A stretch of 64,000 nucleotides of DNA from Cyathus striatus (GCA_025738555.1 JAOVFP010000002.1:6014001-6078000), one strand, 5' to 3'. Positions 44,774 through 57,946 are shown, counted from the first letter of the stretch. Numbers and translations: made by a program. The notes: generated from the sequence alone by a model not told the origin.

Positions 44774-46547
44774 TCACATATATTCCGTTTCGTCCATGTC
44801 GTCGATAGGCCAATGCGCCGCAATCTGAGCCCTATCCTCCTCCGATTTGGTCTGCGCCAATGTATCCTCCTTCATCTGTCTGCTGCGCGCCATGACCTCC
44901 TCGTAGTGCCCGGCGGGAACCCAGCCCTCTGGTCCGAATTTGATCATGTTCCTGCACATTTCAAAAGTCTCGTCCGCTTCCATCTGTTCTACATCCAGCT
45001 TCATCGTCTCATGTACGTCCTCGGCGTCGAACACGACAGGACACGATATGTCTCCCTTCGTAAGCGTCTCCCAGTTTTCAGTTGCGTCTATCAGCGCAGC
45101 TTTCAGTGCGAGAGTTTCACACTCCCATGAGTCACTGGCGTAGGAGAAGAGGCGGCGGCGGAGCATGCCCATGGTGTCCACTAATGTCGCGTAATGATAC
45201 TTATTGTATTCCTCGGTGTTTTGACATAGTGATAATGGACGAGGCGACGACGGTGGAGTTCTTTCTCGACTTCGCTGGGTTTCGTCCAACTCATCGAAAT
45301 TTTTCGGTAGTGTCAAAGACTGCATCATATATTGCGAGATAATATCATCGTAGTTTTGTATCTGTTGGGGTATACCTGCAAGGAGAAACAGGGGTAGGAT
45401 TGCGGTGTGTTGCCAGTCGATCAGACCAACGACGCGTAAGTTAGAGTCGAGGATAATATTGGTCTGCTGGAAGTCGGGATGGCGGATACGGAAATGACTG
45501 AAGGTCGGGTCCTTGGGGATAAGTGATGGCGCAATGAGGCGATAGCGGTTCAGATTCTCGATATGATCTGAAGGTGACTGCTCCTGAAACTGGTAGGCTT
45601 CCCTCCTCATGCGCTGGAACGGTAATAGGGGTTGACCGAACTTCTCCAGATAAGCTAGTTCCTTGTCGGCCCCTTTTACGAGCGCTGCTTCGGCACTTTC
45701 TTCTAAAGTTATTGTTATTAGTTGGTTAATGAAGTAATAAGGAAAAGACAGCAAGCAGAAAGCAGCCTACACGGTCCTCGATCTACGTCGAGCTGTGATC
45801 TTCTGCCAAACCACATAGGGATTCGTACATCTGGACCAACGGAGAAACGTTCGTCCTCAAGTGGAATGCCTGGCTTTCTGACCACCTTCTCCAAGTCTTT
45901 TGTATAATACAAGCTTCCGCCAGCTGGGAAAGCAATCGACATCATCTTCGACTTGATTTCAACAATTTGGCGCAAGATTTGCATAATGTCCCTTTCCTCT
46001 AAGTCAAACCATATACCGCTCAAATTATTCCCTTGTATGAAATACATGAAGATATACTCGGTCTGTGCGGCGTTGTCTGGAGTAGGCGAGTATCCGTATA
46101 CTTTAGGTATAGGCAACTCAGGCGAACGGAGCAAGTCCATGGTTGCTACTTCACTTGCGACAGCGAAGTACTTGGGAGTTGTAACCGGGTAGGGGATATG
46201 CGCTACCATTTGGAAGCCATCGCGCATAGTGATGAGGAAAGTACGATTGAACCCGCCCTCGGCGAGTTTCTTCAAGTCGACGATATCATCTGGACTCCGA
46301 TTGACGGACTCTGCTGAAAGTCGACGTAGCCCATCGACGCTGAAGACGCGTCTACGCTCTTCGAGGCGAAGGGATTCGTTGATACTAAACATAATGGGTT
46401 ATATATGATATAGAATACAATGTATGACACTTACATCCACCGTCCTGAGGTATAATCAAAAAGGTCCGAGGATCCCCCATAATAGAGAATGTGCGATGCG
46501 GAGCCAGGGTGACGATGGAGCTCGAGTAGGGAAAGTGAAATGAACAT
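44774..46547 (-). CDS. AIM9-like aminoglycoside phosphotransferase-fold protein, about 548 aa
   Basis: Three exons (46,547-46,435; 46,384-45,773; 45,695-44,774) with introns of 50 and 77 nt give 549 codons. The start is the first ATG after a stop in this frame, and the N-terminus is hydrophobic (MFISLSLLEL), which could target mitochondria. Family landmarks are DLFDYTSGRW, KLAEGGFNRTFLI, the catalytic-loop-like IRHPDFQQTNIILD and GLIDWQH, then FLLAGIPQ and FDELDE. This is the fungal APH/ChoK kinase-like family related to yeast AIM9 (altered inheritance of mitochondria). The substrate is unknown. The joins restore conserved motifs, which supports the model. It appears intact. Confidence 0.85.
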
Positions 46548-47116
46548 GAGGAGCGAGGACGGCGCCGAGATAACGAGACCAGCCTCGCTCTCCAAAGGCA
46601 GGGCATACTAATAAAGACGTGGAGGGGCTAAAGAAGGTGGACAGGAGGCCGGTCGGTAAGTATAGACGAACACGATATGTGGACGTCGATATAAGTACCG
46701 ATATGCCCAACTCAATCCAGCTCGTAACACGCGTACATATCGGCGTTAGGAGTTGATAAATCGCCACTCGACTCTCGAGCGAAATTGGCTAGGCAGAGCA
46801 ATGGCAGAGGGCTGCAGAGGGGAGCGGCATCATGCATACCCGGTGCTTCATCTTGTGTTGTGAGCATATGCGAGGGGATTCGGTGGCTGGTATTGAGCTG
46901 AATGCGCTAAGTGGTTTATTAGAGGTTGCCTAGAAAGAAAGAGGTTAAGCAAAGGGAAGTATAAAATGTCTGAGTAAACTTGGTAGGAGAAGGGAGGAAA
47001 GACGTACTTTTAACAATGCCTCGACTCAGACTCCTCCTTGAACCATCTGCAGAACAGCACCTATCGCTCGGTGAGTTTGTCGTCCGGGTTTATTTGCGAA
47101 GAGGTGTTTGAGGAGG
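46548..47116. other. Upstream region of the AIM9-like gene, no gene seen
   Basis: CG-containing intergenic DNA. Short frames only. It probably holds the promoter of the AIM9-like gene. Confidence 0.45.
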
Positions 47117-47683
47117 TCATATATCATATATCATAGCTTGGTCATAGCTGAAGTTTGTTAGGCCGCGATTTACCTCAGCTATACCCGATACGCATTGGGA
47201 TGTTATTTGTATATTGGCCAGTTTAAGCTTTGATAGCTTGATGTAGGATGCAGGTAATGAGAGTGCAGTTAAACGATCCCATTTGTATGCCAGGGATTTG
47301 ACGACTAGGTGACCGTGAGGCTGGATGGGGGTGCAGTGAAGCGCGGAGTTGACGCGGAGAGCTGATTGTTTGTGGGAGAGGGATTCCCACGTGTACTTCT
47401 GCATATGGCTCCAGAGTCCAGACTGCAACTCCGACGTCTTTTCTAAGTCTTCTCCTCCACACACCAGCTCAGTGTACCAGTCCACACTTTGTCCACACTC
47501 GCCTGCTTCAGATACCTGAAACTCCCCATTTACACTAAACCACAGGTACATCAGCATTTCGTGCTTCCCTAGATTCCACCAAAGCTCGCTGATCGATCGA
47601 TCAACTCCGGATTCGGCATGTTCAAACTTCAGCACGGGTAGGCCATCGATGTACTTCAGTTCCTCCTCTTCCACTCCCGTCAA
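47117..47683 (-). CDS. Hypothetical protein, 188 aa
   Basis: An ATG-initiated frame starts MTGVEEEELKYIDGLPVLKF and has a Trp-rich mid part (ELWWNLGKHEMLMYLWFSV). It has no signal peptide or membrane segment. I do not recognise it. It lies in DNA with ordinary CG content. It may be a small host gene, a fragment or chance. Confidence 0.35.
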   Translation of the reverse strand: MTGVEEEELKYIDGLPVLKFEHAESGVDRSISELWWNLGKHEMLMYLWFSVNGEFQVSEAGECGQSVDWYTELVCGGEDLEKTSELQSGLWSHMQKYTWESLSHKQSALRVNSALHCTPIQPHGHLVVKSLAYKWDRLTALSLPASYIKLSKLKLANIQITSQCVSGIAEVNRGLTNFSYDQAMIYDI

Positions 47684-47689
47684 ATAAAT

Positions 47690-48330
47690 ACCAGATTCAA
47701 GTGAGATATGGGGGGTGTTGTTAGTTCTTCTATTTAAAACAAGTTGAAAATCGGAGCGGACATTTCGCCTGTGCCAGACTGGCGTCTGGCTCTCGGAAAT
47801 AAGTAAGCCTTAGAATTATTATGCTTTATGTTAAAATTTGGAAGAAAGCTAATATCATTATAGACGACGCACATGCCGAAGGGGAGTCAGTGTGAAAAGC
47901 GAGTACAGTGGGAGCTGTGACCGCTTCACCATCAGCACTTTTACACTCACGCGGGGGCTTTACTTTATAAATGATTACACTCGCAAGATACCGGTACGTG
48001 AACGGGGCCGACGCGCAAGACGTAGTCTAAGTAAGTACTTGCTCCAAAAGTAGTATTACACGAAGGTTCCTTATAGTTAGCAATGTTCAAGACAGTATCA
48101 CGAAAAATGTTTAAATTCGGCGTACGTACTACGAACCACGTTATTTCATGACACAGGGGAACTCCTGTTCCACTGTACCATGTACACTTAAATACCGTTA
48201 CACTCAATATAGGGTACCAGTAACTTGTGAGCTCAAGTCTTACTCCAAGACAAGATCGCGCAAAACTTTCCAAACTGATACGCCTTAAAACTATCTAATG
48301 GTTAAATCTCCCTATTTGTCATATAATATT
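47690..48330. other. Intergenic, nothing recognised
   Basis: Mixed-composition DNA with several short TTACACT / AGTGTAA words but no clear inverted element or gene. Confidence 0.4.
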
Positions 48331-48334
48331 AGCA

Positions 48335-48560
48335 CTCAGTATTAGTAATGCACATCATGAGTACAAGGGTTGGGACGAGTCCCGAGTTGCCAATCAAAGT
48401 GTTCTATTTTGAATACATTACTAAGGGAATGGGACATCTGAGAGCTGGGGTTGAGTCCTGCACTGCCAGCAGAAATATCTAATTGATATATACTAAAGGA
48501 AATACAACCAGATGTGTGTTATCTAATTACTAGAGTCCCAAAAGACTATGTACATGCACC
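48335..48560 (+). repeat. SINE-like dimer with two B-box-like sites
   Basis: Two similar halves carry AAGGGTTGGGACGAGTCCCG near 48,365 and GGGGTTGAGTCCTGCACTGCC near 48,447. Each is followed by TACTAA or TTACTAA, suggesting a tandem of tRNA-derived units. No complete cloverleaf is visible. Confidence 0.4.
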
Positions 48561-48775
48561 CAGTACTTGATTGAAACTTAGCTAAGGAACGTGTTCCGTG
48601 TTCCTGTCACGTGATCAAACGCGAGGCGTTAGAACCGTTATCTCCGAACCAGTTATTGCGGTTATGTATAGACCGGAGCAAGTCATGTGACTTCATACTT
48701 GTACTCCGAAATTATCCCACTGTTTGATCTACCACATGGAATTCCACATGTATTGTTGCTCCCGCATGGTCAATA

Positions 48776-49147
48776 TGTTGGAAACAACATTATGTCGTCA
48801 TATAAAGTAGTCTAGAGTAGTTCCTTTCCATATATAGGTACTGTACAGTTTTATTTGTAAAAGATATATAAGGAGGACAGGAAGGAGGAGGAAAAGCAAG
48901 CAATCCCAGGAGAAATCCTAGGCTTCTTCCACTCTAGGAGTGTAATAAATTGGAATAGAAACGAAACTGAACAGTATTTGAACCGAGTAATTTCATATTA
49001 GAAAGAATATTTAATCTATAGTTTCCTACCTTTATACTAGTTTATACATTATCTGTGTTTTCTCTCCCTTGAACTTAAAGCCTGTGGTTTGCGATGATTA
49101 TTTGAGTATTACAATATATATTAGTACTATTTAAATACAAATCACAA
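48776..49147 (+). repeat. Possible solo LTR
   Basis: Starts TGTTGGAAACAACATTATG, has a TATA-like GATATATAAGGAGG near 48,867 and ends near AATCACA, followed by AATCTGGCGCATC. Composition and layout resemble fungal copia LTRs, but there is no target duplication and no second copy here. Confidence 0.35.
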
Positions 49148-49796
49148 ATCTGGCGCATCAAAACCATCACTTATAGCATAGGGCAATGGTCACCTCGACT
49201 CCTGGTTGATTGCACTGCTGCACCATACTCGCTTATAAACTATTGTACTGAAATGGTACAACTTGTAAGCAAGTTGCAAGGAGTTACTTCGAGCCAAAAC
49301 GTAGCTAATTGCCAGCTCCATAATAATGCGAAAATGGCTAAGTATGTTTTCAGCGAGGTAACATGGCCATAGCGAAACTTTGCTACGTTCATGAACCACT
49401 GCGCCATCTTCACTTGTATACCCTTACATCTGGGGTACATGTTCAAGTTCTCTTTCTTTTCCTAACTAGGTGAAAAAGACCCGGAATGTGAACATGCAGT
49501 GTGCACAGCACCTTAAGTCCACTGTACAATTACCAATTTTATAGGGACATTGTGGTCGAAACATGTTGAAGGTACAGGCACATAGCAACTCCGTGTGCCG
49601 TGCCAAGGAGGTTGCTGACTAAGAGTGCCACAAGGCAGCTCTAAGGATGAATGTGATAGAGCACTGCCTCTATCGCACTCTCCGATGTGCACTACAAAAT
49701 AACATGCAATGTATGTTGCTTCATGACGCACATTAAAGGGAGAGCTTGATGAATCCTAGTTTTAGATTATATATTTTCATGTGAACAAAATAAGTG
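49148..49796. other. Intergenic up to the Helitron border
   Basis: No gene recognised. CG content drops sharply at about 49,745, which probably marks the Helitron's 3' side. Confidence 0.45.
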
Positions 49797-52700
49797 CTAT
49801 AAATCATTAAATACAAATTCACTTAAATCCATTCCATATGTATTTAATTCAAAACCTAATCTCTCTCATCTCTCATTGTCTTCTCTGAGCATATGCATTG
49901 TTGGTGTTTCATCTTTTCTTTGAAGGCAACTGTGAGGAAATGATGAATGAAAGGCAAGTCCACCTAAATTTTTGACACATGAAATGGCTACAAATGAGAG
50001 ACTGTTGACAAAGTCTTTTGGACCTAAGTCAATGGTAGCCTTTTGCAATGTTAAACCCTGGCTTCTGTGAACAGTAATTGCCCAAGCCAAAGTTAGAGGT
50101 AGCTGTGTGTGAGACATTTGCTTCTGAGTTTTACTCTCCCATCGAGCAGTAACAGGTGTAATTGGAACCCAAGACAAATCTATGTCTGTCCATTGAGGGA
50201 TAGTAGGACCTGAAACCTATAATTAAATAATTTGAATTACAAAAAATTTAAATATCACATACCTGAATATCCTTCACATGATACAAATACAACTGCTGGC
50301 AAGTCACCCCTTTGAGGATTCGGAAGTGGGTTATACCAGATTCTTTTCACAATACCTTGTGCACCATTTACCAGTCCTATAATTTTGTAGCAGTAAATGT
50401 AAATCAACAAATTACAATGTTCAACAAAACCTAAAATTACCTTTTGTAGTCCAGAGATTTCTTGTAATCATTACTCTTGCACCTTCACACAAAAGAATTT
50501 CAGGTTCAAGTCCTTCTGCATCCTCTTCAGAGGCCTTTTTTGCTTCCACACAGTTATTCTTGGCTAAACAATGAACTACAGGCTTGCCAAGCAGTGCAAG
50601 TCTTCTTATATTTAGCTGGGAAACTGATTCATGAGTTGGAAGGAGGTGCAAAGCATCATTAAAAAGTAAGTGTTCTTCAGGTGTAAGATGTTCCCAGAAA
50701 CATGTTGAGAAGAGGTTATAGTCAGCTGGAGTGGTGGAATATGTGTGTAAATGAAGAAGTGCATCACAAAAGGCAATTTGTAATGGATCATCTCCTGCTT
50801 GACAAAAAACTGTCTTTAGAGTGATGGATTGTGTAAATGATTCATAGGCACATCTTCCTTCTGAGGATAATCCAGATTGTCCACTAGATATTTTGGAGGA
50901 ATATAAAGGAGAATCCCCAACAGGAGGAAGCTGAGCAAAGTCACCAAAAATAATAACTGCCATTCCACCAAACATTTCTGCAGCTTTATTTGGATATGCC
51001 TGATGTAAGCGACGATCAATTCGACCCATGCTTGTATGGCCAGCCATTGACTTCTCATCTAGTATCAAAAGTTGAACATCTTTCCAATGTGTTTGAAATC
51101 AAGTGACAGATGCTTGGGATAGTTGATTAAAAGCTCCTTTAACAGGAATCATGCAAGCAAAATTTATGGTCCAGCCATGAATACCAAAAGCTGCTACACC
51201 TGTTGGAGCCATACAAATAACTGGATCAGATGTGGCATCAGGAAATAAATTGCAAATTGCAGTTGAAATTGCCCAAATAATGAATGACTTTCCAGTGCTA
51301 GCTGTGCCATCAACATTTAGATGAAGTGGAGAAGAATGTTCATCACCATGTAGAATTTTTTTGATATAAGCCATAACCTGTAAGAAAACTTTTTGCTGAT
51401 CCCCTTTAAGTTGGCGATAGTCAACTTCTGGAAGAGCCTGTATAAGATCATTTGGTGACTCCTTTACTTTTGCTGTAAGCCAGACAGTAGCTTCTTCTAA
51501 GATATTAATTTGAGGAGTATGAGAAATCCAGTCATATTCCAAATCTAAATCACATCATTCTAAATTTCTAGTAATAGATTCTGTAACTTGATTTGGACCA
51601 CATGCAGCTTCTAACATCCATTCAGCAAAGTAAGGTTCATCTTCATTGTCTTCATCATGTAAAGACTCTGAGTCTGATTCATCATCTTCAATGTCTGAAT
51701 CATCAGTTGCAGACAATTGAAGTGGAAGAGTATCATCAAAATGAATATGATGACAAGCAAGACAGTGAGTATTATATGCAGTTCTCCAATCTGGACAACC
51801 ATTTAAAAGATCTTCTACTTTCTGAAAGGGATGATGAAGAATCATTCTTGCATAGCAATATTTATCATATGTATCTGTATCACTTGGATCAGGTCTATAT
51901 CAAGGCCAAATGGACACAACATAAGGTTTAGCCTGTCTTTTTCCATGCCTGATATATTTTTGACCTCTCCAATCCCAGTTGATAGCAAATTCAAGCAAAG
52001 TAATACTTTTCAAGTCATCAGTGGCTGGTCATTTAATATAGTGTTGCAAAACACCAATTTTCTCCACATTGGACCTATCAAAGTCCACAATGAAACTTTC
52101 TTTTGGATCAACACAGACACCCTGAATAACCCGAGAAGAACAAGTTAAAGGGCACCCAAGAAGAATGTAGCAAGTTTCCTGAGCAGAAATATCATGTTCA
52201 GATACAATTGTGGAGAGGGTCTTCTGATATGCAACTCCTGCATGATCTGTATTTTCAAGGCATGAAATTGCAGTTTGTAATGCATGTTGGTGACCAGAAG
52301 AAACACTCTCTCCTTTGCTTGCATATTTTGCTGCATATGAAACAACAGCCTCACAATTAATTACTGGATGACAATCAATATTAGTTCACCAACCCAAGAT
52401 AAACCCAACATTGTATGGATTTAGTATCTCATCATTGTGCTTGGGTTGATACTCTGCAAAATCTCATCCAGGTTCTTTGCTGTATACAGATGCATTTCTA
52501 CATTGTCTAGGAAATCCAAATCGACAAAATATTTCGCCTGTATCTTTTTTCTTTCTTTGACAATAAGAAGTGCATTTTGTATGACACTGAAGACGATTCA
52601 GCATTTCAGCTAGTTCACGTTTGGTATCTTTTAGTGTGTTGAACAACTGTGCTGATGGGTGTATATCAGCTGGTCGAAGATGTGGATCAGGATTCCAAGT

Positions 52701-55339
52701 GGAAATGTGATTATCCCAAAAGTCAAGCCATTTCTGCATTTCTACAGGATTAGAAGTGTCCAATGTATCAACTGATGGTGCATCATTCAGCCACAAAAAT
52801 CCATGAACATAACTGCTTCCACAATGTTGCCATTCATAGCACCACCAGAAATCTTTGACATTCCACTTGGGCTGAAGATACATTTTGAAAAAGATCTCCC
52901 AATGTTTTTGAAAGTAATAAGCAGCAATTGCTGGATTGTTATTGAGATTGTTCAGGTGTATGTGATAAGAATGAGCATTTTCTGGTTCTTCTGCATCATA
53001 ATTTGACATATGCTGGTGTAGATCTGGCCACTGTATATCAGCTGAAGAAGCAGTAATAAACAAATGAGGTGTGCCACATTCTGGAGAGCGAATTTGTGAA
53101 ATAAGATCTCTTTGAGCTTTGTGCCAGAAGGGTTTTGATCCTTGAAGCTTTTCTGCAGCATGAGATAAATGATTTATGAGTCCATGAGCTTCATTATTAT
53201 TCAACATCTCTCTGATATCCTCAACAGAAAGTTGACAATCATCTTTGTGAGTTGTTAAGTACCATGAAGATGCTTTTTTAGCTGCTTGTTGTATAATAGT
53301 ATTGAGTGACCAGTAGCGAAATCTAGGGTGACATGCAAATTGACCACCTTTGTAGCATATCAAATGTGCAGCTCATTCAGCCATAGTTACTTTCTTATCA
53401 TGAGATGCATAGTAGTCAGCTTTTCCAGTAGGAAATAATATAGGAAATGCATCAATAGCAATCTTTTCTGCAGTGTATTCATTGATTGGAGTTCCATGAA
53501 TACGTGGAAAAGTTAGAATTATATCACTATTGCTATGCATTGCTGCCACTCTAAGTTGATCCATCTCAGTTTGTGCTACTTGTACCTGAGGTACAAAACC
53601 ACATGAAAATAGAGGCTGTGGTGGATCATTTTCAGAATTATCTGAATCTGCTTGTGGAGGGCCCAGATCTTCTGGGAGATCAGGCATATCTTCTACATGA
53701 AGAGTGTGAACATGAGTGTGTACAGAAGCATCATCAGGCAGCTGATCCAATGCATTTTGATCAATTTGAATCAAATTTGATTGAAATGTAGGATGATGAT
53801 GAGTTAGAAACTCCAACCACTCTCAAATGACTGCTCTGCATACACGGAAATCCTTATAGATTTCATTATTTGTTCCCTCTTCAACACCACAACAATGCAT
53901 AATGATGACATCACAATCTTCAGGTAGTAGAGGAAGACATGTGTATAAGGTAAGAGTATCATGTGGAAAGTTGCAGATATGCCCAGTATATTTAAATTGC
54001 CCTCCACATACTTGCCACAATTCAATAATAGCATGAATAGGAGATATTAACATCTCTTCCATTTGTGTTAAAGGTTGAAGTCCAGGATTAAGTGTGAATG
54101 CATCAGAACCTGGATCCATTGCATTGGTAGCTTGAAATTTGGTATTATTTTGACATTTGGAGCATATGCCATTTTTGAGATTCAAATCAAACCATTCTTC
54201 ATTACATGCTGTACAGATCTCCAAATTGATTTTCATAATTTCTTCCCAGAAATTTTGCAATAATGCTTTATCCTCAATGGATACAGCAGGTTCTGATAGT
54301 GGAGAAGGTGGTCATAGTGGAGGGTTTTCAAAGTGCTCCTGTACTGCAGGTTCCAATAATGGTGAATGTGGTTGTAGTGGATGGTTTTCAAAGTGCTCTG
54401 GTATTTCGGGCTCATGAATTTGATGTTCCAAGTCATTAGCTACAGCTTGAGCAATTTGTTGCTGATTCAAACATGCATTGCACTCTCGTCTTTTTGTTCT
54501 GCATCATTCACAAGTTTGCCTTTCTTAAAAATCAACTTCCTGAATCTAATGTTTACCTGAGGTGCACCAAAGTCAATTTGGATCAAATGGATGTATTTCA
54601 CATGCAACAGAGCCTACAACATGTCCCTGCTGGAATCACTGTTGAGGTGCTATTGGAGATAGTGGAGCTGGTAATGGAGCTGGTACTGGATCTGGCAATG
54701 GATCTGGTAATGGGTTTGGTAATAGATCTGGTAGTGGGGCTGGTAGTGGGGTTGGTGAGGGGTCTGGTAGTTGAGCTGGTAATGGAGTTGGTAAAGGATC
54801 TGGTAATTGAGCTGGTAGTTGTGGTGATGGAGCATGTAATAAATAAGATAATGGCATAGGTGAGGTTTAGGAGCAAGTGATTGTGGAGGTAGTGGAGGTG
54901 AAGAGTACCCCATAAAAAGATCTTCTGAAGACTGTGAATGAGGAGCAAATAGGCATCTAGGTTGAGAGATCAAATCTTCATCAGAGGCCAAGTCCATATC
55001 ATCCAAATCTAATTGACTAGATTGCAGACAAGTAGCAGTTGGAGAATGCAGTGGAAAAGCAATACAAGTTCTTTTATTATGCTCTTCCCAGGTTGCAGGA
55101 GTGGCAGGTGTATGCTGTGAGTATGAATGGCCTGTTCCACTTTGTGGAGTAGAGGGAACTGTAGTTCAAGTTTTAAATATTACAAAAATATATTAGCAAT
55201 AATTAAACAATCTACCATTATTATGCTGATTTTCAGGAGTAAACAATGGTTGAGATGGCTGCAGAATTTGAGAGAGAGTTCTAGGATTCTCTGGAGTTGT
55301 AAGAGGTATGCAAGATGGACCAGAATTAGACTGAGACAT
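49797..55339 (-). pseudogene. Helitron Rep-helicase gene, ten in-frame TGA stops
   Basis: Read on the minus strand, a start at 55,339 (MSQSNSGPSC) leads to a Pro-rich part ([20 protein letters not shown], frame unclear at 54.5-54.85 kb). A zinc-binding-like segment CTACNEEWFDL...CSKC and a DUF6570-like region (GLQPLTQMEEMLISPIHAII) follow. Then comes the Helitron_like_N/Rep part with YEWQHCGSSYVHGFLWL, where HUH has become YVH, and YAAKYASKGE with the Tyr pair kept. The PIF1-like helicase has GTASTGKS, LLILDEKSM, FGDFAQLPPV and TVHRSQGLTL. Two introns near 50,449-50,380 and 50,265-50,215 fit. TGA stops lie at 54,312, 53,823, 53,373, 52,464, 52,386, 52,029, 51,900, 51,555, 51,099 and 49,866; there is no TAA or TAG until the natural end at 49,797. 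It is non-functional. Confidence 0.9.
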
Positions 55340-55835
55340 TATTAAAGATCTAGAAAAAATCTTGAGAAATGGCCATTGTAAGTAAATCTTGACTCTTGAG
55401 TATTTAAATTGCAACAGGGTTGAACCTGTGTTCTTTATTATGTAGCCAAGAGAATTCACCTGAAGAAATCACTGCAAGACAACCTGCTGTGGAATTATAA
55501 ATTCCAGTGCTTATTGACACCTCTTTATCACCCCTTTTCTGTATAGACAGGTGGAAGTGATGGTGAGAGTGTAGTAAAAGGTACTTAAGCACCAGCAATG
55601 ACCATGGAGTGAGAGAGGTCCAGGCAAATCCAATTCAATAGAATGGAAATGCTTTTAGGCAATAGCAAACTGAGGCTATGCAGGTAGACTTCACAACTCT
55701 GTAGGCTTGTTCTATTCAGGTTTCAACTCTTAATTACTAATAAAGCCAGAAATTGCACAACAGAAACTAAAAAGAAGTTCTATACTGATAGAATGATGAA
55801 ATGTAGAGAATGAGAAAAGCTATTGACAGCGCGCA
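55340..55835 (-). other. 5' non-coding part of the Helitron
   Basis: CpG-poor DNA upstream of the Rep-helicase start. CG returns abruptly at about 55,830 (CAGCGCGCAG), which probably marks the element's 5' side. I did not find a reliable 5'-TC end. Confidence 0.45.
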
Positions 55836-57645
55836 GACATCTGTTGATGATGGGAATGTGTGCAGTACGTAAGGTTTGATAGGATTAGAATTTGTGGTTT
55901 GCACGGGAAAAATCCGAAGAGCCAGCGCTGACTAATGCTGGCAGTTAATGCTCAGTAAAAACGAAAAGTCATGTGTGGCATGCTTCTGTCATTGCCATAG
56001 TGCTTTTCATCATACATTAGGCATGTGTGACAGGGTGTGTGAACTTCAAGAAGACAGATAATTATCACTTATTTGCGCTCGTATATTCGACATGCAAAAG
56101 TCATGTAAAAATCATACATTCGGCATGTGTATGATAACTTGTTTGGATGCACTTGAGCTTTATTTTCCCTTTTTTTTGGTGATAAGAACCTCCGGTGCTG
56201 GAAGGTGCGTACAGCCGTTTTACCGAAGCTTTTAGATATCGCGAGGGCACAATTACTTGAATGCAAGATTTGATTCTCCATACGATATGTCAAAGATTCA
56301 AATCGCTTGGTAAGAATGAGCAGTAATGATAGTAACTATACCAACACGTATAAGCTTAGAGAACTATTAGAGATCTTAAAACTCACGAGACGACAGCATA
56401 AAATAACTAACTATGTACTGATAGCATCATATCAGAAATAAATAGAACTATGTAGGTTTCAATAATATGTTGAGTACTTAATTACATCAAGGTTTGTACT
56501 TTAGTTCACACTGAGGCGAACAAGACAAGTGTTTACTGTACAAACAAATAACCTTTATGTAGGTCGGTAGCTGCTCTTCCTGATCCAAATGCACCCGCAA
56601 GTGTCGACTACTTCATTCTCCCAGTAACGGACTCCCCAACTCTGACACCCTCTCCCTTTGACCTCCACTGTATGATATGGTAGCTCTGGCTTTCTCTGAA
56701 CCCTACCCAGCCCTCTCGTGCAAGCAATGAAGACATGTGAAAGCAGTGAGAGTGAACACGAGCACCAACAATCCGGCTCAAGAACCGATGTATACAGTAG
56801 ACGGAGGTGGTCATTGACTATGGTGTGTCTATTCTTAATCAAGCACAGGAAAGGTGGGATTTGAATGGGGATCTTTCGTTGAGTGCAGGATATTCCAGTT
56901 GGGAAGACAACTATTCGTATGTGACATTACTATTCTGCAGCGTCATATTTCACTCTCTCTCACTTCAAGCCGTTAAGGAGGATTGCTAAAGGACGGTGCC
57001 AGCGCTTGACCACCTCATCAATTGATTGAAGCGTACATCCTGCAATACTTTGCATACCTCGACGCTCGTAGCACTATACCAAGCTGAGTTTGTCTCTGGA
57101 GTGTTGGTTAAAGCCGGTAGTAAGTTCTTTTTGATTCGAGCTTTTTTGCTGATCATCAAGTAGTAGGAAGGCAACGACTTATTATCTCTTAGTATGCAGA
57201 ACCAGGTAGCTATACTAAGTTAGATAGTTACAACCCTGTATTTAAATTACACGTCAACCACAAATGTTGATACCATGCTTGCGCCATGTCCAAACCATAT
57301 CTAATATTAGATTTCAGTACTGTGTCACTAGATGAGTTATATATGTCTATAAGATGAGCTACCCATGTCTACAGGATGAGCTATAAATGTCGACGAGATG
57401 ATTTGGACATGTAGCTTAGATGTTCTGCACATGTCCCATAGATGCTTAGTAGCTGTACATTGCACTATTAACTAAAGTCATTTGAATGACTCTTAGCTGT
57501 TGCTAGGATGCCTTTCAAGAGCCTGATACATGACCGAAAAAAGTGCTTTCCGTCATGCACTAGGCATGCATGTCATAGACATGATATTACATGATTTTTC
57601 GTATTTACTGAGGTTAATGCGTCACCAGAATGGCAGAGCAAGAGC
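55836..57645. other. Intergenic, no gene recognised
   Basis: DNA with CG present and only short frames. A stretch near 55,925-55,950 (GCGCTGACTAATGC) resembles one word of the 55-bp tandem array at 57.6 kb. Confidence 0.4.
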
Positions 57646-57915
57646 TGACTAATGCACCATGCATGCACAGCCACTGCGCATTTTGGGTCCCCAGAGGTGC
57701 TGACTAACATTCCGCGCATGCACAGCCACTACGCATTTTGGATCCCCAGAGCTGCTGACTAACGCACCGCGCATGCACAGCCACTATGCATTTTGGGTCT
57801 CCAGAGGTGCTGACTAACGTTCCGCGCATGCACAGCCACTACACATTTTGGATCCCCAGAGCTGCTGACTAACAAATTCCGTGCATGCACAGCCACTATG
57901 CATTTTGAATCACTA
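57646..57915 (+). repeat. 55-bp tandem repeat, five units in an alternating A-B pattern
   Basis: Each unit starts GCTGACTAA and contains GCATGCACAGCCACT followed by GCATTTTG. Units ending GAGGT alternate with units ending GAGCT, so the array looks like a 110-bp dimer repeated about 2.5 times. Several CG/TG/CA differences separate the units. Confidence 0.85.
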
Positions 57916-57928
57916 ACGCAAACAAATA

Positions 57929-57946
57929 GGGAGAGCTTGCTCTCCC
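57929..57946. other. Perfect hairpin directly after the 55-bp array
   Basis: GGGAGAGCTTGCTCTCCC has two 8-bp arms and a 2-base loop. It could be a terminal structure of an element that includes the array. Confidence 0.5.

Noticed and set aside
54598..54950. Frames with Tyr/Gln/His or Ser/Thr/Ile repeats in the Helitron 5' region
   Set aside because: The repeats are one 36-base-like degenerate array read in three frames. The Pro-rich frame is the likely coding one, but the joins are unclear.
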